Assembly: GCF_002008365.1 (NCBI RefSeq)
Contig: NZ_MRDL01000066.1
Span: 17,098 to 81,097 of the forward strand
Direction: 5' to 3'
DNA length: 64,000 nt
Origin: Rhizobium leguminosarum bv. viciae USDA 2370
GTDB lineage: Bacteria; Pseudomonadota; Alphaproteobacteria; Rhizobiales; Rhizobiaceae
In this document: positions 49,921 to 60,312 of the stretch, in pieces
Numbering within the stretch: the first letter of the stretch is position 1
How the letters are laid out: each line of letters begins with the position of its first letter
Translations under genes and position numbers: made by a program
The notes under the pieces: generated by a model
What the model was told of the DNA's origin: nothing
Databases searched by the model: none
Seen by the model: only the letters and a program-made list of their open reading frames with translations

Positions 49921-50490
49921 CTATGAGTGCCTGGCGCTCAGTTTCATCCTGCGAAAGGCAAGAGCCGCGCCTGCAACGACAGCCGCGGCTCCGACTGCGA
50001 TCAGCAGGTGGCGATGAAGCGGAAGGTGGCCCAACGTCTGTTGGATGCCGTGCCCGAACACGTAACCGAGCGCCGTGAAAAGCTGCCCCCACACCAGCGC
50101 GGCCACAGCATTCAGGATGATGAATTTACCGGTCGCTATGCGTGTTGTCCCGATGACGATCGGGCTGATTGTCCGCAACCCCACCAGAAAACGAAACGCA
50201 AGGATGAAGCCGGTCGGATATCTTTCCAGAAGTCGGGTTGCGCGCGCCAGCGCCGGTCTTTCCATCAGCCGGCGGACGAGACCCCATCGAGCCGCATAAC
50301 GGCCGGCGAAGAACCAGAACTGATCGCCGGCGAAGGATCCTGCCGTTGCCGCTAGCGACGCCGACCAATAGGTCAGCAGCCCGCGGTGGGAAATGACGCC
50401 GCCGAGGAAGGCGGCTGTTTCGCCCTCGAAGGCTGCACCCAGAAATATCGCCAATAGTCCGTAGTGCTCGATCAGCAGTTCGATAGACAC
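49921..50490 (-). CDS. DedA/SNARE-associated family membrane protein
   Basis: 189 residues with four to five membrane segments. DedA signatures are visible: FEGETAAFLGGVISHRG, GSFAGDQFWFFAGRY and RFLVGLRTISPIVIGTTRI, including the conserved Arg of the FxRF/GxR motif. Family members flip lipid carriers or help maintain proton motive force. The start is GTG (50490), with GAGGA eight bases upstream. It is convergent with the dehydrogenase gene. Confidence 0.88.
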   Translation of the reverse strand: MSIELLIEHYGLLAIFLGAAFEGETAAFLGGVISHRGLLTYWSASLAATAGSFAGDQFWFFAGRYAARWGLVRRLMERPALARATRLLERYPTGFILAFRFLVGLRTISPIVIGTTRIATGKFIILNAVAALVWGQLFTALGYVFGHGIQQTLGHLPLHRHLLIAVGAAAVVAGAALAFRRMKLSARHS

Positions 50491-50520
50491 TCAGCTGTCC
50501 TCGGCCCGGGGTTTCGATAG

Positions 50521-51882
50521 CTAAACCGGCTTCAAATCCCCAAGCACCGTCGGGATCAGCTCCGACACCGTCGGATGGATCGGCACCGACCATTGCAATG
50601 CGGGATAGGTCGTTCCTGCATTCATCGCGTCTATGATGCCGTGGATCACCTCGTCACCTTCGATGCCCAGGATCGCCGCGCCGAGAATTTTTTTGGTCTC
50701 GGCGTCGGCGATCACCTTCATGAAGCCCTTGGTCTCGCCGCGCTCGTTGGCGCGGCCGACGCGGCTCATCGGCCGGGTCGAGATCATGATCTTGCGTCCC
50801 GAGGCGCGCGCCTGCTTTTCCGTCATGCCGACACGGCCGAGCGGCGGGTCGATATAAAGCGCATAGGCCAGGATGCGGCTCGAGAGCTTGCGATCGGCGC
50901 CGTCGAGAAGATTGGCGGCGGCGATCTCGAAATCATTGTAGGAGGTGTGGGTGAAGGCGCCGTGGCCGTTGCAATCGCCGAGCGCCCAGATGCCGTCGAC
51001 ATTGGTGGCAAGCCTGTCGTCGACGGTGATGTAGCCGTGCTTGTCGCTGATGACGCCGGCGGCATCGAGGCCGAGATCGTCTGTGTTCGGCTTGCGGCCG
51101 GTGGCGATCAGCACATGGCTCGCATCGATCCTCGCTGAATCGGTGGCGACCGTTATTCCGTCGCTGCTCCTGGCGAAGGCGATGTCGCTGACACCGGTAT
51201 GAATGTCGATGCCCTCCGAGCGCAGGACATCGGCGATCGCGTCGGATATATCCTCGTCCTCGCGCGACGCGAGCTTCGGGCCATGCTCGATGACGCTGAC
51301 TTCGGCGCCGAAGCGGCGATACATCTGCGCGAATTCCAGCCCGATATAACTGCCGCCGATCACAGCCAGATGCCGTGGCAGCGTGTCGAGATGGATGATC
51401 GAGGTGCTGGTGAGATAGTCGATATCGTTGATGCCGGGCAGGTCGGGGATGACGGGGCGCGCGCCGACGTTGAGGAAGATGCGCGGTGCGGTCAGCGTCT
51501 CGCCGTTGACGCTGACGGTCTTCGGGTCCTCGAAACGGGCATGGCCGTAGATCACGGTCATGCCGTCCATCCCGGCGAACCAGCCGATCAGGCCGTTGCG
51601 GGCATTCATGGTCACGGTTTCGGCACGGGCCCTGACCACCTTCATGTCGATGGCGATCTCGCCCGGAATATTGACGCCGTAAACGGCGCTATTTCTCGCG
51701 ACATAGGCGGCGCGGGCGCTGGCGACAAGCGTCTTCGTCGGCATGCAGCCGGCATTGACGCAGGTGCCGCCGAGGAATTTGCGCTCGATCAGCGCCACCT
51801 TCATGCCCTTTTCGACCATGCGGGCGGCGAGGAAGGGGCCGGCCTGGCCGCCCCCGATGACGATGGCGTCGAAGCTCTTCAT
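50521..51882 (-). CDS. FAD-dependent pyridine nucleotide-disulfide oxidoreductase
   Basis: 453 residues, class I flavin disulfide reductase related to dihydrolipoamide dehydrogenase and mercuric reductase. FAD motif VIGGGQAGPFLAARM, redox pair GGTCVNAGCMPTK (Cys41 and Cys46), NAD motif AVIGGSYIGLEFAQ, FAD site WALGDCNGHGAFTH and the C-terminal catalytic His in PIHPTVSELIPT. No N-terminal mercury-binding domain is present. Its start overlaps the DUF4126 gene stop (ATGA). The substrate is unknown; it is not next to a dehydrogenase complex. Confidence 0.9.
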   Translation of the reverse strand: MKSFDAIVIGGGQAGPFLAARMVEKGMKVALIERKFLGGTCVNAGCMPTKTLVASARAAYVARNSAVYGVNIPGEIAIDMKVVRARAETVTMNARNGLIGWFAGMDGMTVIYGHARFEDPKTVSVNGETLTAPRIFLNVGARPVIPDLPGINDIDYLTSTSIIHLDTLPRHLAVIGGSYIGLEFAQMYRRFGAEVSVIEHGPKLASREDEDISDAIADVLRSEGIDIHTGVSDIAFARSSDGITVATDSARIDASHVLIATGRKPNTDDLGLDAAGVISDKHGYITVDDRLATNVDGIWALGDCNGHGAFTHTSYNDFEIAAANLLDGADRKLSSRILAYALYIDPPLGRVGMTEKQARASGRKIMISTRPMSRVGRANERGETKGFMKVIADAETKKILGAAILGIEGDEVIHGIIDAMNAGTTYPALQWSVPIHPTVSELIPTVLGDLKPV

Positions 51883-52337
51883 GACACGACCACGATCAGC
51901 AGCGCGCCGATGACGGCGACGGCATCTTCGATGAGAGCGGCCGGCAGATCCTTACCGAAGGAGGCGGCAAGCCTGCCGCGGACGGCGGCGCCACCATATG
52001 TGCCGATGACGGCGCCGATCACCCCGGCAATCAGCCCGCCGAAGAGCAGGCCGCTGGCGGCACCGATCGTGGCGCCGGCCAGCGCGCCCATGACGATGCG
52101 GGCGCCGAATTGCACCGGCACCTTGCGCGACGGCGTGGACGGCAGCTGGTCGGTGATCAGTTCGACTATGGCGAGAAGCGTGAAGATCCACGGCGTCCAC
52201 TGGTAACCCATGAAGGCAAGCGGCGTCTGCGAGACATCGAACCAGCCGAGTGCTGCGCCCCAGGCGACGGCGGCCGGCGCGGTCATGGCGCGAAGCCCTG
52301 ATATGACACCAATCAGCAATGCAAGAAGCAGAAACAT
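51879..52337 (-). CDS. DUF4126-family membrane protein
   Basis: 152 residues with four membrane segments rich in Gly and Ala: LLLALLIGVISGLRAMTAPA, WIFTLLAIVELITDQLPSTP, then GALAGATIGAASGLLFGGLI and a final segment. The SGLRAMTAPA opening and D-x-LP-x-TP motif fit the DUF4126/DUF4126-like family of unknown function. It is translationally coupled to the downstream flavin enzyme. Confidence 0.8.
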   Translation of the reverse strand: MFLLLALLIGVISGLRAMTAPAAVAWGAALGWFDVSQTPLAFMGYQWTPWIFTLLAIVELITDQLPSTPSRKVPVQFGARIVMGALAGATIGAASGLLFGGLIAGVIGAVIGTYGGAAVRGRLAASFGKDLPAALIEDAVAVIGALLIVVVS

Positions 52338-52391
52338 GCATGATCCCCCTTTTTGCCGGCTCTTGCCGTCGTCAGGGAAGGTTGCACATTG

Positions 52392-53315
52392 TCAGGCGCG
52401 TGGCAATTCGTCGTGGTGCGCCAGCGGCCTTGAGGACGTGGGTGCGCGTCGATGCTTCGAAACGTAGTCGATGAACCGCAGCAGAAGGGGATTGCTGTCG
52501 GCGCTCCGCCAGCAAATTCCAACGGCCCACTTTGACGCCGAACCCGATAAGGGCTTTTGGTGCGTGCGATCGCCGAGCGCCTCAACGCCGTGCCACGGCA
52601 GGAATGCGGCCCCCAACCCGGCAGCAACAACGGCATGAACGGTCAAGATGTCGTCAGCGTGCTGGACGATGCGCGGCTTGAAGCGGGCCGATGTGCACCA
52701 TTGGCTGATCTGCGCATCCAGTCCCGGCCCGCGCGATGACGAAAGGGCGACAAAGCCCAGACGGTTCAATGTCGACAATCGGTTCATGGGCGGAATCTCC
52801 ATGCCGGAGGGAAGTACCAGCGCCAGCCGCTCCTCGATGACTGGCATGAAGGATAGCTCATCGGTCTCCTCAGGCGCCCGGCAAAAGCCGACATCGAGCC
52901 GGCCGCCAAGCAGTCGTTGGTGCTGCTCTCTTGATGGCAGGTCGTTAAGCGTAATCTGGCTATCGGGAGTCGTCACCCGGAAGGTCGCGACTATTTGGGG
53001 CGCGGTGATGAGCGCCGAGATGCCAAATCCGATGTCGAGCTGACCGGTCAGGCCGGCATTTGCACGATGCATCTTGACGTCGATTTCATCGCTCAGCCGC
53101 AAGAGCACGCGTGCTTCCTGCTGCAGCAGATTCCCCAGCGGCGTCAGCCTTGCTCCATGTCGGCCACGTTCAAATAGCGGTCCGCCGACCATCGCCTCCA
53201 ACGCCTGAATTTGCTTGGACAGGGTCGACTGGGTGACGAACAACTTTGACGCGGCCTTGCCGTAATGGCCAGTGTCGGTCAGCTCGACAAAGGAGCGCAG
53301 CAACCTGATTTCCAT
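52392..53315 (-). CDS. LysR-family regulator, divergent from a nitrilase gene
   Basis: 307 residues. N-terminal winged helix: LLRSFVELTDTGHYGKAASK then LFVTQSTLSKQIQALEAMVG. A LysR substrate-binding domain follows (about 90-290), with GQLDIGFGIS and VVAAGLGAAFLPW. It is divergent from the carbon-nitrogen hydrolase gene with an 88-base gap, so control of that gene is the likely role. Confidence 0.9.
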   Translation of the reverse strand: MEIRLLRSFVELTDTGHYGKAASKLFVTQSTLSKQIQALEAMVGGPLFERGRHGARLTPLGNLLQQEARVLLRLSDEIDVKMHRANAGLTGQLDIGFGISALITAPQIVATFRVTTPDSQITLNDLPSREQHQRLLGGRLDVGFCRAPEETDELSFMPVIEERLALVLPSGMEIPPMNRLSTLNRLGFVALSSSRGPGLDAQISQWCTSARFKPRIVQHADDILTVHAVVAAGLGAAFLPWHGVEALGDRTHQKPLSGSASKWAVGICWRSADSNPLLLRFIDYVSKHRRAPTSSRPLAHHDELPRA

Positions 53316-53403
53316 TCAAAATCCGACTTATTTTCATCAAAAATGTCATTTTACGAAATAATGCTCGCATGTCAAATTGTTCAAGGCATCAGGAGCAATA
53401 GTC

Positions 53404-54393
53404 ATGGCGTTCAAGGTTTCCTCCGTACAGTTTCAGCATCGGGCAAACGACAAAGCCTATAATCTTGGGCGCATCGAATCCCTCACACTGCAAGCCGTCC
53501 AGGCCGGCAGCCAACTTGTGGCCTTCCCTGAGATGTGCCTCTGCGGCTACTGGCACGTCCCGAAGCTGGACGGTGCAGCGCTGCACGCTCTTGCCGAGCC
53601 CTTGTCAGGCCCATCCGTCTCGTATGTTGCCCGGCTGGCGCGGGAGCATAGCATTGCCATCGGCGCCGGATTTCTGGAGCTCGCGGAAAACGGCGCCCTC
53701 TATAACTCCTACGCCGTGTGCATGCCGGACGGACAGGTTCATTGCCATCGCAAGCTGCATGCGTGGGAACATCGCCTCATCTCCAGCGGGGATAGTTTTA
53801 CGGTCTTCGATACGCCTTGGGGAATCCGCGCAGGCATTTTGATCTGCTGGGACAACAACCTGATCGAAAACGCGCGGGCAACCGCCTTGTTGGGCGCGGA
53901 AATCCTGATCGCCCCCCATCAGGCGGGAGGAGGGGCGTCCGTCAGCCCAAATGGAATGAAGCGGATACCTGTCGAAAAATGGATCCGCCGCCATGAAGAT
54001 CCTGAGGCTATTAAAGCCGAAATCAGAGGTCCCAATGGTCGCGAATGGTTTCTGCGTTGGCTGCCGTCTCGCGCGCATGACAATGGCATGTTTCTGGTAT
54101 TCAGCAACGGCGTCGGTCAGGACGAGGATGAAGTGCGCACCGGCAACGCAATGATTCTCGACCCCTATGGCCGGATTCTGGTGGAGACCTGGCAGGCTGC
54201 CGACGCAATCGTCAGCACAGAACTCGATCTGGCATTGCTCGACAAATGTACGGGCCAACGCTGGATTCGTGGCCGTCGCCCGGAACTCTACGGCTGCTTG
54301 ACAGAACCCAATCCGCACGGCTTGTCGCCGATGGAAGCACGTTTCTCCGATGCCCCGACCCGCAACCCTGCGCCCGCAGAAAAAACGTTATGA
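53404..54393 (+). CDS. Carbon-nitrogen hydrolase (nitrilase superfamily)
   Basis: 329 residues. The Glu-Lys-Cys triad is in place: Glu43 (AFPEMCLCGYW), Lys117 (CHRKLHAW) and Cys148 (ILICWDNN). Members hydrolyse nitriles, amides or carbamoyl groups; here CWDNN and the extended C-terminus (after about 270) do not pin down the substrate. The start at 53404 follows CAGGAGC by nine bases. Probably controlled by the divergent LysR gene. Confidence 0.88.
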   Translation: MAFKVSSVQFQHRANDKAYNLGRIESLTLQAVQAGSQLVAFPEMCLCGYWHVPKLDGAALHALAEPLSGPSVSYVARLAREHSIAIGAGFLELAENGALYNSYAVCMPDGQVHCHRKLHAWEHRLISSGDSFTVFDTPWGIRAGILICWDNNLIENARATALLGAEILIAPHQAGGGASVSPNGMKRIPVEKWIRRHEDPEAIKAEIRGPNGREWFLRWLPSRAHDNGMFLVFSNGVGQDEDEVRTGNAMILDPYGRILVETWQAADAIVSTELDLALLDKCTGQRWIRGRRPELYGCLTEPNPHGLSPMEARFSDAPTRNPAPAEKTL

Positions 54394-54421
54394 GCGGAGC
54401 TTCCTTGACGAGATACCCGGA

Positions 54422-54625
54422 TTAGTTGGAGGTCCTATTGTAGATCTTGTCGCGTGGCCTTTTCCATCCTCGCTGCTCTGCCATCTGCTCTGCGCGCTTC
54501 CGGGCATTGAAAGGATCGATGTAGCCTTCAATCATGAACGTTCGGCCTTTCCACAAGAGGATGCCAGTCTTCTGTTCATCGTCCCAGTGAAATTCCATCG
54601 CGCGATTGTATATCATTCGAAACAC
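54422..54625 (-). CDS. Hypothetical small protein
   Basis: Up to 67 residues starting at GTG 54625; ATG starts at 54616 and 54598 are also possible. The sequence MEFHWDDEQKTGILLWKGRT, then IDPFNARKRAEQMAEQRGW and a basic tail, has ordinary protein composition, but I do not recognise a family. No clear ribosome site. It occupies the gap between the nitrilase gene and the acyl-CoA dehydrogenase gene. Confidence 0.4.
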   Translation of the reverse strand: MFRMIYNRAMEFHWDDEQKTGILLWKGRTFMIEGYIDPFNARKRAEQMAEQRGWKRPRDKIYNRTSN

Positions 54626-54730
54626 GGTTTGCTGACACGGTCTAGAAGTGTGAGCTAATCGTGAAGCGTAAGAAGCGTCTTTGCAAGCCTATGGACGGTG
54701 TGGATCACGCATGACCGCCTTGGACAGAAC

Positions 54731-55918
<1,188 letters not shown>

Positions 55919-56092
55919 GGCCGCGTCTCCTCATCCCGGTTCTGGCTTGCCTCGCTTAAGTTGGCCATAGACCCGCCAGCCGACCGCGTCAACAGAAGGC
56001 GGCAGTCTCGAAAAGACAGGGTGCGCCATCTTTTCAAAAGCGTCGGGATGATCCACTTTGCCCGCGATCGATTCTGGAACGAGGAGGCGGAA

Positions 56093-56431
56093 ATGTCGTC
56101 AAGCGAGCTGTTCGTATCGGCCGAAGGCGCCGAATGGATCAATCCCGAGCCCGGCGTTGTCAGGCGCATCATGACCTATCTGCCCGAGATGATGATGGTG
56201 GAAGTGGCTTTCGAAAGCGGCGCCGTGGGTGCGGCCCATTCGCATCCGCACATCCAGGCCAGCTACGTCGCCGAAGGCAGTTTCGAAGTGACGATCGACG
56301 GCCGGACCGAGGTGCTCAAGCAGGGCGGCAGTTTCATCGTGCCCCCCAATCTGATCCACGGCGTCAAGGCGCTGGAAAAGGGCCGGCTGATCGATGCATT
56401 CACCCCGCACCGCGCCGAATTCCTGAAGTAA
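56093..56431 (+). CDS. Small cupin protein (KdgF-like)
   Basis: 112 residues, a single beta-barrel. Metal ligands are visible: HSHPHIQ with two histidines and Gln, then GSFEVTIDG, and the later IHGVKALEKG histidine. Closest in form to the KdgF/SPO-type cupins that act on uronate derivatives, though the neighbourhood lacks uronate genes. The start at 56093 is fixed by GAGGAGGCGG six bases before it. A longer in-frame frame upstream covers the antisense of the acyl-CoA dehydrogenase and is rejected. Confidence 0.88.
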   Translation: MSSSELFVSAEGAEWINPEPGVVRRIMTYLPEMMMVEVAFESGAVGAAHSHPHIQASYVAEGSFEVTIDGRTEVLKQGGSFIVPPNLIHGVKALEKGRLIDAFTPHRAEFLK

Positions 56432-56433
56432 CC

Positions 56434-56483
56434 AGAGCATGATGCCGAAAACTGTCAGCGGTTTTCGGACGACATCATGCTCT
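56434..56483. repeat. Rhizobial palindromic intergenic repeat
   Basis: AGAGCATGATG and CATCATGCTCT form a perfect 11-base outer stem, with CCGAAAAC and GTTTTCGG inside. This 50-base palindrome is a familiar dispersed element in Rhizobium genomes. It lies exactly between the convergent cupin and LysR genes, so it probably acts as a two-way terminator. Confidence 0.8.
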
Positions 56484-56485
56484 AA

Positions 56486-57439
56486 TCAAACATCCGCCCT
56501 TGTCCGGCGCGCCGGGCCGGCGGCGGTGACATAGGGCGGCACGAAACGAGCATCCTCGCCGCGCACCGCCTCGCGCAGGAAATCGATGACGGCGCGCACG
56601 CGCGGCGCCTGTTTCAGGTCGCGATGACAGGTGATCCAGTAATGGCGCTTGAGGTCGATCTCCTCGGGCAGCACGCGCACGAGTTCGGGATAACGGCTGG
56701 CGAAGAAATAGGGCAGGATGCAGAGGCCGAGGCCGTTTCTCGTGGCGGTCAGCTGCGCGAAGATGCTGGAGCTCTGGAACTGCGGCTTGATGCGCGGGTG
56801 CACATCGCCCAGATAGTCCAAGCCCGGCGCAAAGATCATTTCCTCGATATAGCTGACGAAGGGATGCTCAAGCAGGTCTTCACGGCAGGTGATGGCAGGC
56901 GCCTTTGCCAGATAGTCGCGCGAGCCATAGATCTGCAGATGGTAGTCGGTCAGCTTCTCGGCGAAATACGGGCCGCCCTTCGGTTCATCGAGCACGACGG
57001 AGAGATCGGCCTCCTTGCGCGACAGCGACATGATCTGCTGGATCGTCACGAGTTCGAGCGCCAGATGCGGATGCTGGGCGGCGAACTGCGGCAGCACGGT
57101 CGCGAAGAAGAAATTGGCAAAACCCTCCGGCGCGCTGAGCCGCACGAGGCCGCGTTGCGCCATCGAGCCGTCGGCGAGGTCGGCTCGCAGCCGCTCGGTC
57201 TCCTGCTCCATCCTTTCGGCGGTCTCGACGAAGCGCGTGCCCATGGCAGTCAGCACGTAGCCGCGCGGATTGCGCTCGAACAGCTTGACCTTGAGGGTGA
57301 ACTCCAGCCGGTCGATGCGGCGCGAGACGGTGGCATGGCTCGAGCGCATCTGGCGCGCTGCCGTCGACAGCTGTCCAGTGCGGGCGACGGCTAGAAAAAA
57401 CTGCAGATCGTCCCAAGTAAACTGCGGTGGATTGTTCAT
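56486..57439 (-). CDS. LysR-family regulator
   Basis: 317 residues. DNA-binding region: DLQFFLAVARTGQLSTAARQ then SSHATVSRRIDRLEFTLKVK. The substrate-binding domain runs about 95-300 (RGLVRLSAPEGFANFFFATV and NGLGLCILPYFFASRY). The gene is divergent from the branched-chain amino acid type importer (174-base gap), which may be its target. Confidence 0.9.
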   Translation of the reverse strand: MNNPPQFTWDDLQFFLAVARTGQLSTAARQMRSSHATVSRRIDRLEFTLKVKLFERNPRGYVLTAMGTRFVETAERMEQETERLRADLADGSMAQRGLVRLSAPEGFANFFFATVLPQFAAQHPHLALELVTIQQIMSLSRKEADLSVVLDEPKGGPYFAEKLTDYHLQIYGSRDYLAKAPAITCREDLLEHPFVSYIEEMIFAPGLDYLGDVHPRIKPQFQSSSIFAQLTATRNGLGLCILPYFFASRYPELVRVLPEEIDLKRHYWITCHRDLKQAPRVRAVIDFLREAVRGEDARFVPPYVTAAGPARRTRADV

Positions 57440-57613
57440 CGCGATCCCCTCTGTTCAAAAACGAACAGATACTGTTTGGAATTAGTTGTAAATCACCCGT
57501 TGCCTCAGGGCGGAATTTCCGTGATCGTAAGGTGAGGGTCCGTCGTTCTGAGGAGTGCGGCTGGCCAAATTTGAACAGATCCGCAATCTGGCCAATCTCT
57601 GGGAGGAGATCAT

Positions 57614-58819
57614 ATGCGAAAGAATCTCATTGCATCAGTTGCATTTCTGCTTGCAAGCAGCACAGCGGTGCTCGCGCAGAGCGCGACCGACGGCAAGGTC
57701 AAGATCGGCATCCTGAACGACCAGTCGGGTGTCTATGCCGATTTTGGCGGCAAGTCCTCCGTCGAAGCTGCCAAGATGGCGGTCGAGGATTTCGGCGGCA
57801 AGGTCCTGGGTGTTCCAGTCGAGATCGTCGATGCCGACCACCAGAACAAGCCTGATATCGCCTCCAACATCGCTCGCCAGTGGTATGACACCGAGCAGGT
57901 GGATGCGATCATGGAACTGACGACCTCGTCGGTGGCGCTCGCCGTGCAGGCGATCGGCAAGGAAAAGAAGAAGATCGACATCGTCACCGGTGCGGCGACG
58001 ACGGATCTCACCGGCAAGGCCTGCTCGCCCTACGGCTTCCATTGGGCCTATGACACACATGCACTGGCCGTCGGCACCGGCGGCGCACTCGTCAAGCAGG
58101 GCGGCGACAGCTGGTTCTTCCTCACCGCTGACTATGCCTTCGGCTATTCGCTGGAACAGCAGACCAGCGATTATGTCAAGGCAAGCGGCGGCAAGGTCGT
58201 CGGCGCTGTCCGCCATCCGCTCTCGACCCAGGATTTCTCGTCCTTCCTGCTGCAGGCGCAATCATCCGGCGCCAAGGTGATCGGCCTTGCCAATGCCGGC
58301 CTCGACACCTCGAATGCCATCAAGCAGGCGGCCGAATTCGGGATCACCCAGGGCGGCCAGCATCTGGCTGCGCTGCTCTTCACGCTCGCCGAAGTCCACG
58401 GCCTCGGCCTCGAAGCGGCTCAAGGGTTGACCCTGACGGAAGGTTTTTACTGGAATCGCGACGACGAAAGCCGCGCCTTCGCCAAGAAGTTCTTCGCTCG
58501 CACCGGCAAGATGCCGAACATGATCCACACCGGCACCTATTCGGCAGTGACGCAATATCTGAAGGCGGTGGAGAAGGCCGGCACCGACGAGACGGAAGCC
58601 GTCGCCAAGCAGCTGCATGAAATGCCGGTCGATGACGTCTTCGGCCGCGGCGGCACGGTCGGCGCCAATGGCCGCATGATCCATGACATGTACCTGCTGC
58701 AGGTCAAGAAGCCTTCCGAAAGCAAGGAGCCGTGGGATTACTTCAATGTGCTCGCCACCATTCCCGGCAAGGAAGCCTATATCGATCCCGCCAAGAGCGG
58801 CTGCGATCTGGTGAAGTAA
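57614..58819 (+). CDS. Branched-chain amino acid type ABC substrate-binding protein
   Basis: 401 residues with a signal peptide (1-22, ending STAVLA). Peripla_BP_6 family: KVKIGILNDQSGVYADFGGK, VEIVDADHQNKPDIASNIAR and KVIGLANAGLDTSNAIKQAA. Relatives bind branched-chain amino acids, amides or aromatic compounds; the ligand is not known here. GGGAGGAGATCAT gives the ribosome site. First gene of a complete five-gene importer. Confidence 0.92.
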   Translation: MRKNLIASVAFLLASSTAVLAQSATDGKVKIGILNDQSGVYADFGGKSSVEAAKMAVEDFGGKVLGVPVEIVDADHQNKPDIASNIARQWYDTEQVDAIMELTTSSVALAVQAIGKEKKKIDIVTGAATTDLTGKACSPYGFHWAYDTHALAVGTGGALVKQGGDSWFFLTADYAFGYSLEQQTSDYVKASGGKVVGAVRHPLSTQDFSSFLLQAQSSGAKVIGLANAGLDTSNAIKQAAEFGITQGGQHLAALLFTLAEVHGLGLEAAQGLTLTEGFYWNRDDESRAFAKKFFARTGKMPNMIHTGTYSAVTQYLKAVEKAGTDETEAVAKQLHEMPVDDVFGRGGTVGANGRMIHDMYLLQVKKPSESKEPWDYFNVLATIPGKEAYIDPAKSGCDLVK

Positions 58820-58824
58820 GCACG

Positions 58825-59607
58825 ATGGCGGTTTCCGCAATTGAAACTCAGGAAAAGCCGCGGGTGGTATTGTCCGCCCGCGGACTGCGTCGCGATTTCG
58901 GCGGCTTCACCGCCGTCAAGAACGTCGATCTCGATGTGCATGACGCAAGCGTGCATGCACTGATCGGCCCGAACGGCGCCGGCAAGACGACAGTCTTCAA
59001 CCTGCTGACCAAGTTCCTGCAGCCGACGGCGGGCACGATCACCCTGATGGGCGTTGACATCACGAAGACGCCGCCCGACAAGGTGGCGCGCATGGGACTG
59101 GTGCGCTCTTTCCAGATCTCCGCGGTCTTCCCGCACCTGAGCGTTCTCGACAATGTGCGTGTGGCGCTGCAGCGGCCGAACAATCTTTCCACGCAGTTCT
59201 GGCGGCCGCTCTCGGCGCTCGACCGGCTGAACGAGCGCGCCGAGCAACTGCTGGCCAGCGTTGGGCTTTCCAAGGAGCGCGATCATATCGCCGCCGATCT
59301 TTCCTATGGCCGCAAGCGCGTGCTGGAGATCGCCACCACACTGGCGCTGGATCCGAAGGTGCTCCTACTGGACGAACCGATGGCCGGCATGGGGCTGGAG
59401 GATGTCGGCGTCGTCTCATCGATCATCCGCGAGGTCGCCCGCGAGCGGGCGGTGCTGATGGTCGAGCACAATCTCTCCGTCGTCGCCAATATCTGCCAGC
59501 ATGTCACGGTGCTGCAGCGTGGCGAGATCCTCGCCGAGGGCGATTATGCCACCGTCAGCCAGGACGAGCGCGTACGCGTGGCCTATATGGGTACGGAGGA
59601 GCATTGA
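58825..59607 (+). CDS. Branched-chain amino acid type importer ATPase (LivG-like)
   Basis: 260 residues. Walker A GPNGAGKTTVFNLLTKFL, signature DLSYGRKRVLEIATTLAL (YG in place of SGG, as is usual in the LivG group), Walker B LLLDEPMAGMG, then VEHNLSVV. The start at 58825 follows the binding-protein gene by five bases. Coupled to the next gene by an ATGA-type overlap. Confidence 0.93.
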   Translation: MAVSAIETQEKPRVVLSARGLRRDFGGFTAVKNVDLDVHDASVHALIGPNGAGKTTVFNLLTKFLQPTAGTITLMGVDITKTPPDKVARMGLVRSFQISAVFPHLSVLDNVRVALQRPNNLSTQFWRPLSALDRLNERAEQLLASVGLSKERDHIAADLSYGRKRVLEIATTLALDPKVLLLDEPMAGMGLEDVGVVSSIIREVARERAVLMVEHNLSVVANICQHVTVLQRGEILAEGDYATVSQDERVRVAYMGTEEH

Positions 59608-60308
59608 TGGCCGCTCTCCTCGAGGTCCAGGGGCTCAATGCCTGGTACGGCGAAAGCCATGTCCTGCACGGCGTCGATATGCGCGTCGGTGAAGGCGAGA
59701 CGATCACCATTCTCGGCCGCAATGGCGTCGGCAAGACGACGACGCTACGCACCATCACCGGCATCGTGCGGTCCCGGAAGGGCAAGATCAGCTTTGCCGG
59801 CAGCGACATGATGCAGGTGCCGCTGCACAAGACGGCGCATCGTGGCATCGGCTTCGTCCCGGAGGAGCGCGGCATCTTCTCGACGCTCACGGTTTCGGAA
59901 AACCTGCTGCTGCCGCCGGTCGTGGCAGGAGGTGGGATGACTCTCGACGAGATCTACGAGCTCTTCCCCAATCTCTACGAGCGCCGCGGTAGCCCGGGCA
60001 CCAAGCTTTCCGGCGGCGAGCAGCAGATGTTGGCGATCGCCCGAATCCTGCGCACCGGCGTCAGGCTGCTCATTCTCGACGAACCGACGGAAGGGCTTGC
60101 CCCCGTGATCGTCCAGCGCATCGGCGAGGTGCTGAAGACACTGAAGGAGCGCGGCATGACAATCCTGCTCGTCGAGCAGAATTTCCGTTTCGCCAGCCGT
60201 ATTGCCGATCGCTTCTATCTGATGGATCATGGGCAGATGGTGTCGGAATTCCCGGTCGGTGAACTGCCGCAGCGCATGGATACGCTGCACAAAGTTCTGG
60301 GAGTGTGA
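59607..60308 (+). CDS. Branched-chain amino acid type importer ATPase (LivF-like)
   Basis: 233 residues. Walker A GRNGVGKTTTLRTITGI, signature LSGGEQQMLAIARIL, Walker B LLILDEPTEGLAP, and VEQNFRFA are intact. The ATG at 59607 overlaps the stop of the first ATPase gene by one base; an in-frame TTG one codon earlier is less likely. Confidence 0.93.
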   Translation: MAALLEVQGLNAWYGESHVLHGVDMRVGEGETITILGRNGVGKTTTLRTITGIVRSRKGKISFAGSDMMQVPLHKTAHRGIGFVPEERGIFSTLTVSENLLLPPVVAGGGMTLDEIYELFPNLYERRGSPGTKLSGGEQQMLAIARILRTGVRLLILDEPTEGLAPVIVQRIGEVLKTLKERGMTILLVEQNFRFASRIADRFYLMDHGQMVSEFPVGELPQRMDTLHKVLGV

Positions 60309-60312
60309 CCAG